The position numbers were made by a program, and so were the translations under genes. Below, piece after piece: positions 1 to 7,898 of a DNA stretch of 64,000 bases. Numbering within the stretch: the stretch's first letter is position 1; each line of letters opens with the position of its first letter. Origin of the DNA: Cryptosporangium minutisporangium (GTDB taxonomy: Bacteria; Actinomycetota; Actinomycetes; Mycobacteriales; Cryptosporangiaceae); the NCBI RefSeq assembly GCF_039536245.1, contig NZ_BAAAYN010000017.1, positions 123,801 to 187,800 of the forward strand. Direction: 5' to 3'. The notes under the pieces were generated by a model that was given only the letters and a program-made list of their open reading frames with translations, was not told where the DNA came from and ran no database searches.

Positions 1-180
1 CGCCAGCGCCGCCACCCGGCTAGCAGCACCCACCCGGCTTCGTTCGCCACTCCAGATTCCCTTCCGCCAAAGCTCGCAGTACTGTCCGACCGGCCGCAGA
101 GTGGCATAACCAGGGCATCAAGTGCCCGTCCCTGTCGTCATGCGGACCGACGACGCCCGAAACCGGTTAGCGTCTATTCA

Positions 181-2595
181 GTGAGCACGGCGAGCCTGGC
201 AGACCACTACCGCGCGTTGACCGACGAACAGCTGGAACGGCTGTTCGCCGCGCGCCCGGATCTGGCCGTGCCGGTGCCGTCCGACTTCTCCGTATTGGCC
301 CAACGTGCCCACTCCCGGATGTCGGTCGCCCGCGCCCTCGATCACCTCGACCGGTTCCACCTGGAAGTACTCGACGCACTCCGCCTGGTCGGCGGCGCCG
401 AGCACCGGGCCGACCGGAAACGAGTGCTTGATCTACTCGCCAGCGCACCGGCGGGCACCGGCTCGGGCGGCAGCGCAGCTCACCCGGTGCCCGACTTCTC
501 CGTCCGCCGGGTACTGGACCACCTGATCACGCTCGGGCTCGCGTGGCCGGACGGCGAGACCGTGCTCCGCCTGCCCACCGTGCTCGACGAGGTCACCTCG
601 CGCTACCCGGCCGGCCTCGGCCGCCCGGTGACGACGCTGGTGGAGGACGAGCGAACCGAGGACCTCGCACCGGTCCTGGCCGCGCTGCACCTCCCTGCGG
701 CATCGCAGCCGGAGGCCACGGTGCTCATCGGGGAGGCTTTCGGCGATTCGGTGCGGCTGGCCGCCCTGCTCGACGCCTGCCCGCCCGAGGCGCTCGTGGT
801 GCTGGAGCGGCTGGCGAGCGGCGGCAACCCGGTCGGAGCGATCCGCGACGTTCGCCGCCCGACCGATCCGACGGACGCCGACAGTCCTGTGCGCTGGCTC
901 CTCGTCCATGGCCTGCTGGTGCCGCTGGACGCGTCCACCGTCGAACTCCCCCGGGAAGTCGGGCTGGCCCTACGCGGCGATGCGCCGCTCGGTCCGCTGC
1001 ACCCGACCGAGCCGGCACCCACAGCGGACGCCGCCGCCCCGGCGATCACCCCCGATCGCATCGACGGCGCGGGCTCCGGCCAAGCCCTCGAAGTACTCCG
1101 ACAGACCACCACCTTGCTCGACGCGTGCGCCGCGGAGCCGCCGCCGGTGCTGAAAGCGGGCGGGCTCGGCGTCCGCGATCTGCGTCGGCTCGCTCGGACC
1201 GCCGGGGTGGACGAGGCGACCGCGGCGCTCCTGCTGGAGATCGCCCACGAAGCCGGACTGCTCGCCCGGACCCCGGACGCCGACCCGACCTGGCTCCCGA
1301 CGGCCGCCTTTGACGTCTGGCAGGCGACGCCGGCCGAACGGCGCTGGGTCCAGCTGGCCGGCGCCTGGCTCGCGATGGCCCGGATGCCGGCGCTGGTCGG
1401 CACGCGGGACGACCGGGACCGGGCGATCGCCGCGCTGTCGGCGGAGGTGACCCGGTCCGCCGCGCCCACGCTGCGGGCTCAGACCCTCCAGGTGCTGGTC
1501 GAGTACCCCGGTCCGCTGACGCACGCCGACGTGGTGAGCGTGCTGGACTGGCGGGCTCCCCGGCGCGGCGGGCGACGTCGGGACGAGGTGATCAGCGAGC
1601 AACTCGCCGAGGCGACCACGCTCGGCGTCGTCGCGCAGACCACGCTCACCAGGTACGGACGAGCGCTGGTCACCGGGGAGGATCCCGTTCCGCTGCTCGC
1701 CGACCTGATCCCCGACCCGGTGGACCACGTCCTCGTCCAGGCCGACCTGACCGTCGTGGCGCCCGGGCCGCTGGAGCCGACGCTCGCCGCCGAGATGGCG
1801 CTGGTCGCCGACGTCGAGTCCGCCGGTGGCGCCACGGTCTACCGGGTGACCCCGGAGAGCGTCCGCCGGGCCTTGGACGCCGGGCGGTCGGGTAGCGAGC
1901 TCCAGGCGTTCTTCGGCGCCCGGTCCCGGACGCCGGTGCCGCAGTCCCTGACGTACCTCATCGACGACGTGGCCCGTCGGCACGGCGGGCTGCGTGTCGG
2001 TGCAGCCGGCTCCTACCTGCGCACCGACGACCCGGCGCTGCTCGCCACCGTGCTGGCCGACCGACGCTGCGCGGAGTTGGGCCTGCGGCGGATCGCCGAC
2101 ACGGTGCTGGTGAGCAGCGCGTCGGTCCAGCGGGTCATCGACCTGCTACGCGGCTCCGGGTACGTCCCGGCCGCGGAGGACGCCGGCGGTGGGCTGGTGC
2201 TCGGGTGGCCGGAGGCCAAGCGGGCGCCCGGACGGTCGAACCGCGCCGTGCCGCGCGGCGCGAGCGAAATCTCGCTCGATCGGGACTACCTGGCCGGCGC
2301 GGTGGTAGCGGTCCGACGCGGCGACGAGGCCGCCCGGACGGCCCGCCGGGCGCCGGTGCTCACCCAGCAGGGCGAGGCCGATCCCGGTGCGGCGCTCGGC
2401 GTCCTGCAGCAGGCGGCGCGCGACCGCGCGCGGGTCTGGCTGAGTTATGTGGACGCGCACGGCGGCGTCACTGCTCGAGTGGTCCGGCCGGTCTCGGTCG
2501 GTGCCGGTTACCTCCGCGCCGAAGACGACCGGACGGAGACCGAGCACACTTTCGCTCTGCACCGCGTGGTCTCAGCGATCAGGACGCCGGAATGA
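181..2595 (+). CDS. Helicase-associated protein (XPB/Ssl2 N-terminal-like domain)
   Basis: 804-residue protein resembling the actinobacterial helicase-associated family (Rv0862c type), which normally lies beside the bacterial XPB helicase. An xpb gene is present 1.6 kb downstream, which supports the call. The N-terminal half is helical with winged-helix-like stretches (HYRALTDEQLERLFAARPDL near residue 10). The C-terminal third carries the XPB/Ssl2 N-terminal-like region and ends with a WYL-like strand pattern (ARVWLSYVDAHG ... RVVRPVSV). The GTG start at 181 has no obvious Shine-Dalgarno, so a leaderless message is possible. No helicase motifs are present, so it is an accessory protein. The next gene overlaps its stop by ATGA. 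The biochemical role is inferred, probably in DNA repair. Confidence 0.85.
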   Translation: MSTASLADHYRALTDEQLERLFAARPDLAVPVPSDFSVLAQRAHSRMSVARALDHLDRFHLEVLDALRLVGGAEHRADRKRVLDLLASAPAGTGSGGSAAHPVPDFSVRRVLDHLITLGLAWPDGETVLRLPTVLDEVTSRYPAGLGRPVTTLVEDERTEDLAPVLAALHLPAASQPEATVLIGEAFGDSVRLAALLDACPPEALVVLERLASGGNPVGAIRDVRRPTDPTDADSPVRWLLVHGLLVPLDASTVELPREVGLALRGDAPLGPLHPTEPAPTADAAAPAITPDRIDGAGSGQALEVLRQTTTLLDACAAEPPPVLKAGGLGVRDLRRLARTAGVDEATAALLLEIAHEAGLLARTPDADPTWLPTAAFDVWQATPAERRWVQLAGAWLAMARMPALVGTRDDRDRAIAALSAEVTRSAAPTLRAQTLQVLVEYPGPLTHADVVSVLDWRAPRRGGRRRDEVISEQLAEATTLGVVAQTTLTRYGRALVTGEDPVPLLADLIPDPVDHVLVQADLTVVAPGPLEPTLAAEMALVADVESAGGATVYRVTPESVRRALDAGRSGSELQAFFGARSRTPVPQSLTYLIDDVARRHGGLRVGAAGSYLRTDDPALLATVLADRRCAELGLRRIADTVLVSSASVQRVIDLLRGSGYVPAAEDAGGGLVLGWPEAKRAPGRSNRAVPRGASEISLDRDYLAGAVVAVRRGDEAARTARRAPVLTQQGEADPGAALGVLQQAARDRARVWLSYVDAHGGVTARVVRPVSVGAGYLRAEDDRTETEHTFALHRVVSAIRTPE

Positions 2596-3044
2596 GCACG
2601 TTGCTGGTGGTTCACCACACGATCTCGCCGGCGACGCAGGAGCTGTTGGAGGCGGTGCTCGCCGGCGCCCGCACGGACGAGATCGAGGGCGTGGACGTCG
2701 TAGCCCGCCCGGCGCTGGCCGCCACCGTGCCGGATGCCCTGGCCGCGGACGGCGTCCTGCTCGGGACACCCGCGAACATCGGCTACATGTCCGGTGCGCT
2801 GAAGCACTTCTTCGACCAGATCTACTACCCGTGCCTGGACGCCAAAGCCGGGACGCCGTACGGCGTCTGGGTGCACGGCAACAACGACGTCAGCGGCGCA
2901 CTGCGCGGCGTCGAAACGATCACCACCGGCTTGGGCTGGCAACAGGTCGCCGCGCCGGTGACGGTGACCGGGGCGCCGGACAAGGCAGCCCGCGAAGCCT
3001 GCTGGGAACTCGGCGCAACGGTGGCCGCGAGCCTGATGGACTGA
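2592..3044 (+). CDS. Flavodoxin-like NAD(P)H-dependent oxidoreductase
   Basis: 150-residue protein of the flavodoxin/NADPH-dependent FMN reductase fold. It starts with a beta strand and phosphate loop (LLVVHHTISPATQELLEAVL) and has the second FMN-loop signature GTPANIGYMSGALKHFFDQ, followed by YGVWVHGNND. The ATG at 2592 overlaps the previous stop (ATGA), indicating translational coupling with the helicase-associated gene. Members of this family carry electrons or reduce quinones. The partner here is unknown and the link to DNA repair is positional only. Confidence 0.8.
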   Translation: MSTLLVVHHTISPATQELLEAVLAGARTDEIEGVDVVARPALAATVPDALAADGVLLGTPANIGYMSGALKHFFDQIYYPCLDAKAGTPYGVWVHGNNDVSGALRGVETITTGLGWQQVAAPVTVTGAPDKAAREACWELGATVAASLMD

Positions 3045-3049
3045 GTGAC

Positions 3050-3928
3050 TCAGGTCCCGGCCTTGTGGCCGAAGACGTGCACCTCGGAGCCGATCTCGGT
3101 CAGGCCGTAGACCGTCTTCGCGTCGCCGGAGAGCAGGTTCACACCGCGCGAGTCGCTGTCGGGCTCGGTGTAGAACGAGGTATCGGTGGCGTGCAGCCCG
3201 AAGTCCTCGAAGAACCGCTGCCAGTACGGCAGCTCCGCGCCGGAGAGCGTGGGTTCCTTCTCGGTGATCTCGAACTGACCGGTCGGCGTGGCCAGCTTCG
3301 CCCCACTGGTGCGGATCACGACCGGAGCGAACACCACCGAACCGTCGCGCATCACCCAGAGCGTCTGGTGGCTGAGGTCGACGCAGACCGTCGTCGCGTC
3401 GGCGTCCGCCTCGCAGGAGGCCGGGGTGGAGTTGTAGAGCCGGTCCGCGATCTCTGCCGTGGCGTCGTCGGCGAACCCGGTAGCGGTTGGCAGCGCGACC
3501 GCGGTCTGGAACTTCTTGATCGCCGCGCAGTCGACGGCGTCCTGCTTCGCGTCCATCGAGACCTGGCCGAAGCGGGCGGTCTGAGTCGCGAGGTACCGCT
3601 CCACCCGGGCCTGGCCCGGACCGGTGCGGCCGCAATTGCCGCCGGAGCGGGACGCGCGCCCGTCACCGGTGCGGGCCGGCGCGGCGACGTCGATCTGGGA
3701 CGAGGCGGTGGCTCCCGGGCCGGGACCCACCATGGAGACCGCACCGTAGGAGACACTCCCGGCGACCGCCGCGGCCGCTACTCCGGCGCAGGCGATCCTG
3801 GCGGCCCGGCTGGCCGCGCTCTGCCGCCGCCGACGGCCCCGGGGACGGGTGTGCTTGCCGCGCGGCGCTTCCTCAGCGATATAGATGAGTTCTGTGGTCT
3901 CCGCTGAGGATGAATGTCGTCCAGGCAC
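3050..3928 (-). CDS. Secreted L,D-transpeptidase-like protein lacking the catalytic cysteine
   Basis: 292 residues from a GTG start. There is a basic cytoplasmic N-terminus (RPRGRRRR), one membrane segment at about 44-66, a peptidoglycan-binding-like helical region at about 105-165 (CAAIKKFQ), and a YkuD-type domain at about 180-288 (VCVDLSHQTLWVMRDG, TPTGQFEITEKE, LHATDTSF). L,D-transpeptidases use the Cys of an SHGCVNL-type motif. Here the aligned stretch is SDSRGVNL (258-265), with Arg in the His position and the Cys absent. It is therefore either a non-catalytic wall-binding protein or a variant subfamily. It converges with the flavodoxin gene (5 bp gap) and is divergent from xpb. Confidence 0.8.
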   Translation of the reverse strand: MPGRHSSSAETTELIYIAEEAPRGKHTRPRGRRRRQSAASRAARIACAGVAAAAVAGSVSYGAVSMVGPGPGATASSQIDVAAPARTGDGRASRSGGNCGRTGPGQARVERYLATQTARFGQVSMDAKQDAVDCAAIKKFQTAVALPTATGFADDATAEIADRLYNSTPASCEADADATTVCVDLSHQTLWVMRDGSVVFAPVVIRTSGAKLATPTGQFEITEKEPTLSGAELPYWQRFFEDFGLHATDTSFYTEPDSDSRGVNLLSGDAKTVYGLTEIGSEVHVFGHKAGT

Positions 3929-4168
3929 GGACCGAAGGTTACGCGGGCGTCACAGCAAATGCCGACTCTCCGCCGCATTCCGTCCTGACACACACGTATC
4001 TGTGCTGGTCATCTCATGCGTGTGACAGTGCGCACGACGCATCGGGTGGACGTGAGGTAACCCTCCGCGGTTGAACGAGTGATTCATCCGAGCGGCCGGG
4101 TACCTGCGGCCCGCCCGGACAGGAGGGACACTTGTACTTCGCCGTGAAGTTCTTCGAGAGGTGTTCCC

Positions 4169-5830
4169 GTGCCGAACGGTCCGCTGATCGTCCAGTCGGA
4201 CAAGACCCTGCTGCTGGAGACCGACCACCCCGACGCGTCGGCCTGCCGGATGGCGATCGCACCGTTCGCTGAGCTGGAGCGGGCGCCGGAGCACGTCCAT
4301 ACCTACCGTCTGACCCCGCTCGGGTTGTGGAACGCCCGCGCGGCCGGCCACGACGCCGAGTCGGTGGTGGACGCGTTGGTCCGCTACTCCCGTTATGCCG
4401 TGCCGCACGCCCTGCTGGTCGACGTGGCCGACACGATGGACCGCTACGGCCGCCTCCAGCTGCTGAACTCGCCGGTGCACGGCCTGGTGCTGCACGCGCT
4501 CGACCGGGCGGTCCTGGTGGAGATCACCCGGAACAAGAAGGTCTCCCCGATGCTCGGGGCGAAGGTCGACGACGACACGGTTGCCGTCCACCCGTCCGAG
4601 CGGGGTCGCCTCAAGCAGGTGCTGCTGAAGGTCGGCTGGCCGGCGGAGGACCTCGCCGGATACGTCGACGGCGAGGCGCACCCGATCGAGCTGGCCCAGA
4701 ACGGCTGGACGCTGCGCTCCTACCAGCAGGAGGCGGTGGAGAACTTCTGGGCCGGCGGCTCGGGAGTCGTCGTGCTGCCCTGCGGCGCGGGCAAGACGCT
4801 GGTGGGTGCCGCGGCGATGGCCGAGGCCAAGGCAACGACGCTGATCCTGGTGACGAACACCGTCGCGGGCCGGCAGTGGAAGCGCGAACTGGTCGCCCGG
4901 ACGTCGCTGACCGAGGACGAGATCGGCGAGTACTCCGGCGAGCGCAAGGAGATCCGACCGGTCACCATCGCGACGTACCAGGTGATGACGTCCCGCAAGG
5001 GCGGCGAGTACCGGCACCTGGAGCTGTTCGGCGCCCGCGACTGGGGCCTGATCGTCTACGACGAGGTGCACCTGCTGCCTGCGCCGATCTTCCGGCTCAC
5101 CGCCGACCTGCAGTCCCGCCGCCGGCTCGGGCTGACCGCGACGCTGGTGCGCGAGGACGGCCGCGAGGGCGACGTGTTCTCGCTGATCGGCCCGAAGCGG
5201 TACGACGCACCGTGGAAGGACATCGAGGCGCAGGGCTGGATCGCTCCGGCGGAGTGCGTCGAGGTCCGCGTCACGATGACCGATGCCGAGCGGATGACGT
5301 ACGCGGTCGCCGAGCCCGAGGAGCGGTATCGGATCTGCGCGACCGCGCGGACGAAGATCCCGGTCATCCAGAAGCTGGTCGAGAAGCACAAGGGTGAGCA
5401 GGTGCTGGTGATCGGCGCCTACCTCGACCAGTTGGACGAGATCTCCGCGGAGCTGGAAGCACCGGTCATCGAGGGCAAGACGACAAACAAGGAGCGGGAG
5501 CGGCTGTTCGAGGCGTTCCGCCAGGGCGAGATCAACACGCTGGTGGTTTCGAAGGTCGCGAATTTCTCGATCGACTTGCCGGAGGCCGCGGTCGCCATCC
5601 AGATCTCCGGGACGTTCGGCTCCCGGCAGGAGGAGGCACAGCGGCTGGGGCGGGTGCTGCGCCCGAAGGCCGACGGACGGCAGGCGCACTTCTACACGGT
5701 GGTCAGCCGGGACAGCCTGGACGCCGACTACGCCGCTCACCGGCAGCGGTTCCTCGCCGAGCAGGGTTACGCGTACACGATCGTGGACGCCGACGACGTG
5801 CTCGGCCCACCGCTGCCCGACGTCGGCTGA
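4169..5830 (+). CDS. xpb: DNA repair helicase XPB (SF2)
   Basis: 553-residue bacterial XPB (Rv0861c/ercc3 type), a 3'-5' DNA helicase. The N-terminal damage-recognition-like domain spans about 1-170. The Q/Walker A region reads LRSYQQEAVENF and LPCGAGKTLVGAAA (about 200-215), motif II is DEVHLL, and motif III region is RLGLTATLVREDG. Helicase C has ARTKIPVIQKLVEKHKGEQ and motif VI QEEAQRLGRVLRPK near 490. The GTG start at 4169 is preceded by GAGAGG. It is followed by a long perfect hairpin. Together with the upstream helicase-associated gene it probably forms a repair module; bacterial XPB is not tied to a TFIIH complex. Confidence 0.95.
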   Translation: MPNGPLIVQSDKTLLLETDHPDASACRMAIAPFAELERAPEHVHTYRLTPLGLWNARAAGHDAESVVDALVRYSRYAVPHALLVDVADTMDRYGRLQLLNSPVHGLVLHALDRAVLVEITRNKKVSPMLGAKVDDDTVAVHPSERGRLKQVLLKVGWPAEDLAGYVDGEAHPIELAQNGWTLRSYQQEAVENFWAGGSGVVVLPCGAGKTLVGAAAMAEAKATTLILVTNTVAGRQWKRELVARTSLTEDEIGEYSGERKEIRPVTIATYQVMTSRKGGEYRHLELFGARDWGLIVYDEVHLLPAPIFRLTADLQSRRRLGLTATLVREDGREGDVFSLIGPKRYDAPWKDIEAQGWIAPAECVEVRVTMTDAERMTYAVAEPEERYRICATARTKIPVIQKLVEKHKGEQVLVIGAYLDQLDEISAELEAPVIEGKTTNKERERLFEAFRQGEINTLVVSKVANFSIDLPEAAVAIQISGTFGSRQEEAQRLGRVLRPKADGRQAHFYTVVSRDSLDADYAAHRQRFLAEQGYAYTIVDADDVLGPPLPDVG

Positions 5831-5844
5831 ACCTGACGAAAACT

Positions 5845-5882
5845 CGAGGGCGTTGAGTGGACCGGTCCACTCAACGCCCTCG
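5845..5882 (+). terminator. 38-bp perfect palindrome after xpb (terminator and possible MocR site)
   Basis: A 19-bp arm is repeated in perfect inverted form with no spacer. The centre is TGGACCGGTCCA (5858-5869). The hairpin sits 15 bp after the xpb stop and would end transcription from both sides, although no U-tract follows. The same 12-mer recurs at 6097-6108 in front of the mocR gene, so it may double as a regulator site. Confidence 0.65.
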
Positions 5883-5896
5883 TTCGCGTCACGTCG

Positions 5897-6037
5897 TCAG
5901 CTCAAGCGTGGATGTTCCGTCCTCCGCCGGTGCGCTTCGTCGTAGGGACGCCAGTCCATGCCGTCCCGGCTGTCGGCACCGAACCGCGCCCCCAGGAGCG
6001 CGATCGCCACGATCAGGAGCAGGATTCCGAGCATCAT
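5897..6037 (-). CDS. 46-residue single-pass membrane peptide
   Basis: Small gene read divergently from the mocR regulator. The protein begins MMLGILLLIVAIALLGARF (membrane segment about 3-17) and ends with a charged tail containing GADSRDGMDWRPYDEAHRRR. A good Shine-Dalgarno (GGAAGGTGG) lies 7 nt before the ATG at 6037. The reading frame is open with strong G/C third-position bias. Similar tiny membrane proteins occur across actinobacteria without assigned function. The gene lies between two copies of the TGGACCGGTCCA motif, so it may be controlled by the neighbouring MocR protein. Confidence 0.6.
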   Translation of the reverse strand: MMLGILLLIVAIALLGARFGADSRDGMDWRPYDEAHRRRTEHPRLS

Positions 6038-6075
6038 CGGTTCCACCTTCCGCTACCAGTCCAGTCGATCTAGAA

Positions 6076-6108
6076 TTGGTCCGTTCCAAGCTCTGATGGA
6101 CCGGTCCA
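6076..6108. promoter_or_regulatory. MocR/PdxR-type operator cluster
   Basis: Two palindromes lie in the gap between the divergent membrane peptide and mocR: TTGGTCCGTTCCAA (6076-6089) and TGGACCGGTCCA (6097-6108), with centres 20 bp apart, about two helical turns on one face. A further TGGGACCA lies at 6122-6129. MocR-family proteins typically bind repeated GGACC-like half sites in their own divergent promoter regions. The assignment rests on position and symmetry. Confidence 0.5.
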
Positions 6109-6152
6109 ACACCGGGAATCATGGGACCACTTCGATCGAATGGACAGTGCCA

Positions 6153-7676
6153 ATGACCGCCGAGGTGGACCGTTATTCGGGGAACGAGGACCGGGCCAGT
6201 GACGAGGCGCGGCTGCTCGTCGCCCTGAGCGACTGGTCGGTCGGCGACGGCCCGCTCTACCAGCAGCTGGCTGCCGCGATCCGTCGCGGCATCGCGGAGG
6301 GCGCGCTCCCCGCGGGCAGTGCGCTGCCCGCCGAGCGGCGGCTCGCGGCCGTACTGGCGGTCAGTCGGGCCACCGTGGTCGCGGCCTACGACCAGCTCCG
6401 CGGCGAAGGAGTGGTGGAGAGCCGGCGCGGCAGCGGCACTCGCATCGCCCGCACCGCACGCGCCAGCCGGCTGCCGGGAGGAGACGGTCGGGTTCCCGGC
6501 GGCCACTCGGCGCAGCTTTTCCAGCGGCTGATCGACGGGCCCGGCACCGTGCTGTCGCTCGCGTCCGCCGCCGGCAGCGCGGACGCCGCGGTGCCGGCCG
6601 CGCTGGAGGAGGTCGTCCGGCACGATCTGGCCGAAGCGATGCTCGATCCGGGGTACCAACCGCACGGCATCGCGTCGCTGCGGGAGGCGATCGCCGGCTA
6701 CCTGACCCGGATCGGCCTGCCCAGCGGTCCCGGCGAAATCCTGGTGACGACCGGCGCGCACCAGGCCGTCGACCTGGTCGCTCAGCTGTACCTGCGGCCC
6801 GGTTCCCGGGTCGCGGTGGAGGCGCCCGGCTGGCCGGCGTGTTACGACGTGTTCCGGGCCGCGGGCGCGACGCTGGTGCCGGTGCCGATCGACCAGGACG
6901 GCGTCCGCCCGGAGGCGCTCGCCGCCGTGCTGACCGAGACGCCGGTGGATTTGGTCTATTTGATGCCGACGTTCCACAACCCGACCGGCGCGCTGCTCTC
7001 CGCGGCCCGGCGGCGGCGGATCGTGGAGCTGGCGGCCGAGCACGACGTCGTAGTGGTCGCGGACGACACGCTCTCCGGTGTGAGCCTCGGGCACGACGTG
7101 CCGCCGCCGCTCGCCGCCTTCGCCGCCGCGGCAGGCGACCGGCCGGTCAGCCTGATCCAGCTGGGCTCGCTGTCCAAGTCCGTCTGGGGCGGCCTGCGGG
7201 TGGGCTGGGCCCGGGCCTCGACCGACGTCATCAGCCGGCTCGCCCGGCGGAAGGCGCTGGCCGACCTCGGCTCACCGATCATCGACCAACTGGTCGCCGC
7301 ACGGATCGTGCCCGGCTTGGAGACGCTGGTCGAGCGGCGGGTGCCGGAACGTCGAGCCCAGCTGGCGACGACCGAGGCGCTGCTCACCGAACACCTGCCC
7401 AGCTGGCGCTGGCGGACGCCCACCGGCGGGCCGTGCCTCTGGGTGGAGCTGCCCGGCGTCGACGCGGCGGTCTTCGCCCAGGTCGCGCTGCGCCACGGCG
7501 TCGAGGCCATCCCGGGGCGCTCGATGGACCTCTCCGGCGGCCACGACGCGTTCCTGCGACTGCCCTACTGCTTCAGCGACGACTTCCTCGCCGAGGTCGT
7601 CCGTCGGTTCGCCACCGCCTGGGCGGAACTGGACCGGCACGGCCCCTGGGAACCGAGGCTCCGACCCGTCGTCTGA
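6153..7676 (+). CDS. MocR/PdxR family PLP-dependent transcriptional regulator
   Basis: 507 residues. The N-terminal GntR winged helix is at about 25-100 (GPLYQQLAAAIRRGI, LPAERRLAAVLAVSRATVV, RGSGTR), followed by a fold-type-I aminotransferase domain. The PLP lysine is K342 in GSLSKSVWGGLRVGWA, and MPTFHNPTG and VVVADDT match the cofactor pocket. Such regulators sense PLP or an amino compound and usually control a divergent gene. Here the divergent gene is a 46-residue membrane peptide rather than a PLP biosynthesis or transport gene. The ATG at 6153 is chosen because the operator-like repeats lie just upstream; the longer reading frame would run through them. Confidence 0.9.
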   Translation: MTAEVDRYSGNEDRASDEARLLVALSDWSVGDGPLYQQLAAAIRRGIAEGALPAGSALPAERRLAAVLAVSRATVVAAYDQLRGEGVVESRRGSGTRIARTARASRLPGGDGRVPGGHSAQLFQRLIDGPGTVLSLASAAGSADAAVPAALEEVVRHDLAEAMLDPGYQPHGIASLREAIAGYLTRIGLPSGPGEILVTTGAHQAVDLVAQLYLRPGSRVAVEAPGWPACYDVFRAAGATLVPVPIDQDGVRPEALAAVLTETPVDLVYLMPTFHNPTGALLSAARRRRIVELAAEHDVVVVADDTLSGVSLGHDVPPPLAAFAAAAGDRPVSLIQLGSLSKSVWGGLRVGWARASTDVISRLARRKALADLGSPIIDQLVAARIVPGLETLVERRVPERRAQLATTEALLTEHLPSWRWRTPTGGPCLWVELPGVDAAVFAQVALRHGVEAIPGRSMDLSGGHDAFLRLPYCFSDDFLAEVVRRFATAWAELDRHGPWEPRLRPVV

Positions 7677-7700
7677 TTCGCTCGGAAAATGTTCGACATT

Positions 7701-7778
7701 GTCATCGCGGCGCGCAAATCCCCGTTAACATCCTGCCCGCGATGACTGAGTAACCGGCACCACCGCTCGATGGTGCCG
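7701..7778 (+). terminator. Hairpins after mocR
   Basis: In the 222-bp gap before the PorA-like gene there are two inverted repeats. GTCATCGCGG (7701-7710) pairs with CCGCGATGAC (7737-7746). CGGCACCA (7755-7762) pairs with TGGTGCCG (7771-7778), with an 8-nt loop. The second looks like the mocR terminator. The first is a perfect 10-bp inverted repeat over a 26-bp spacer and could instead be an operator or structured leader. Confidence 0.45.
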
Positions 7779-7898
7779 AGGCCCTGGCCTGGCATTCTGC
7801 AAACTGCCGCGCCCGCGTGTTACCCCGTGGTAACTTACCTCACTCAAGATTCGTGACGGGCATCACCCTTAGCGCCGACTTCAATTCCGGGGGAAGCC

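Noticed and set aside
3950-5740. 596-codon minus-strand open frame opposite xpb
   Set aside because: Antisense shadow of a clear helicase gene, with His/Arg/Leu/Asp-rich low-complexity translation typical of complementary GC-rich codons.
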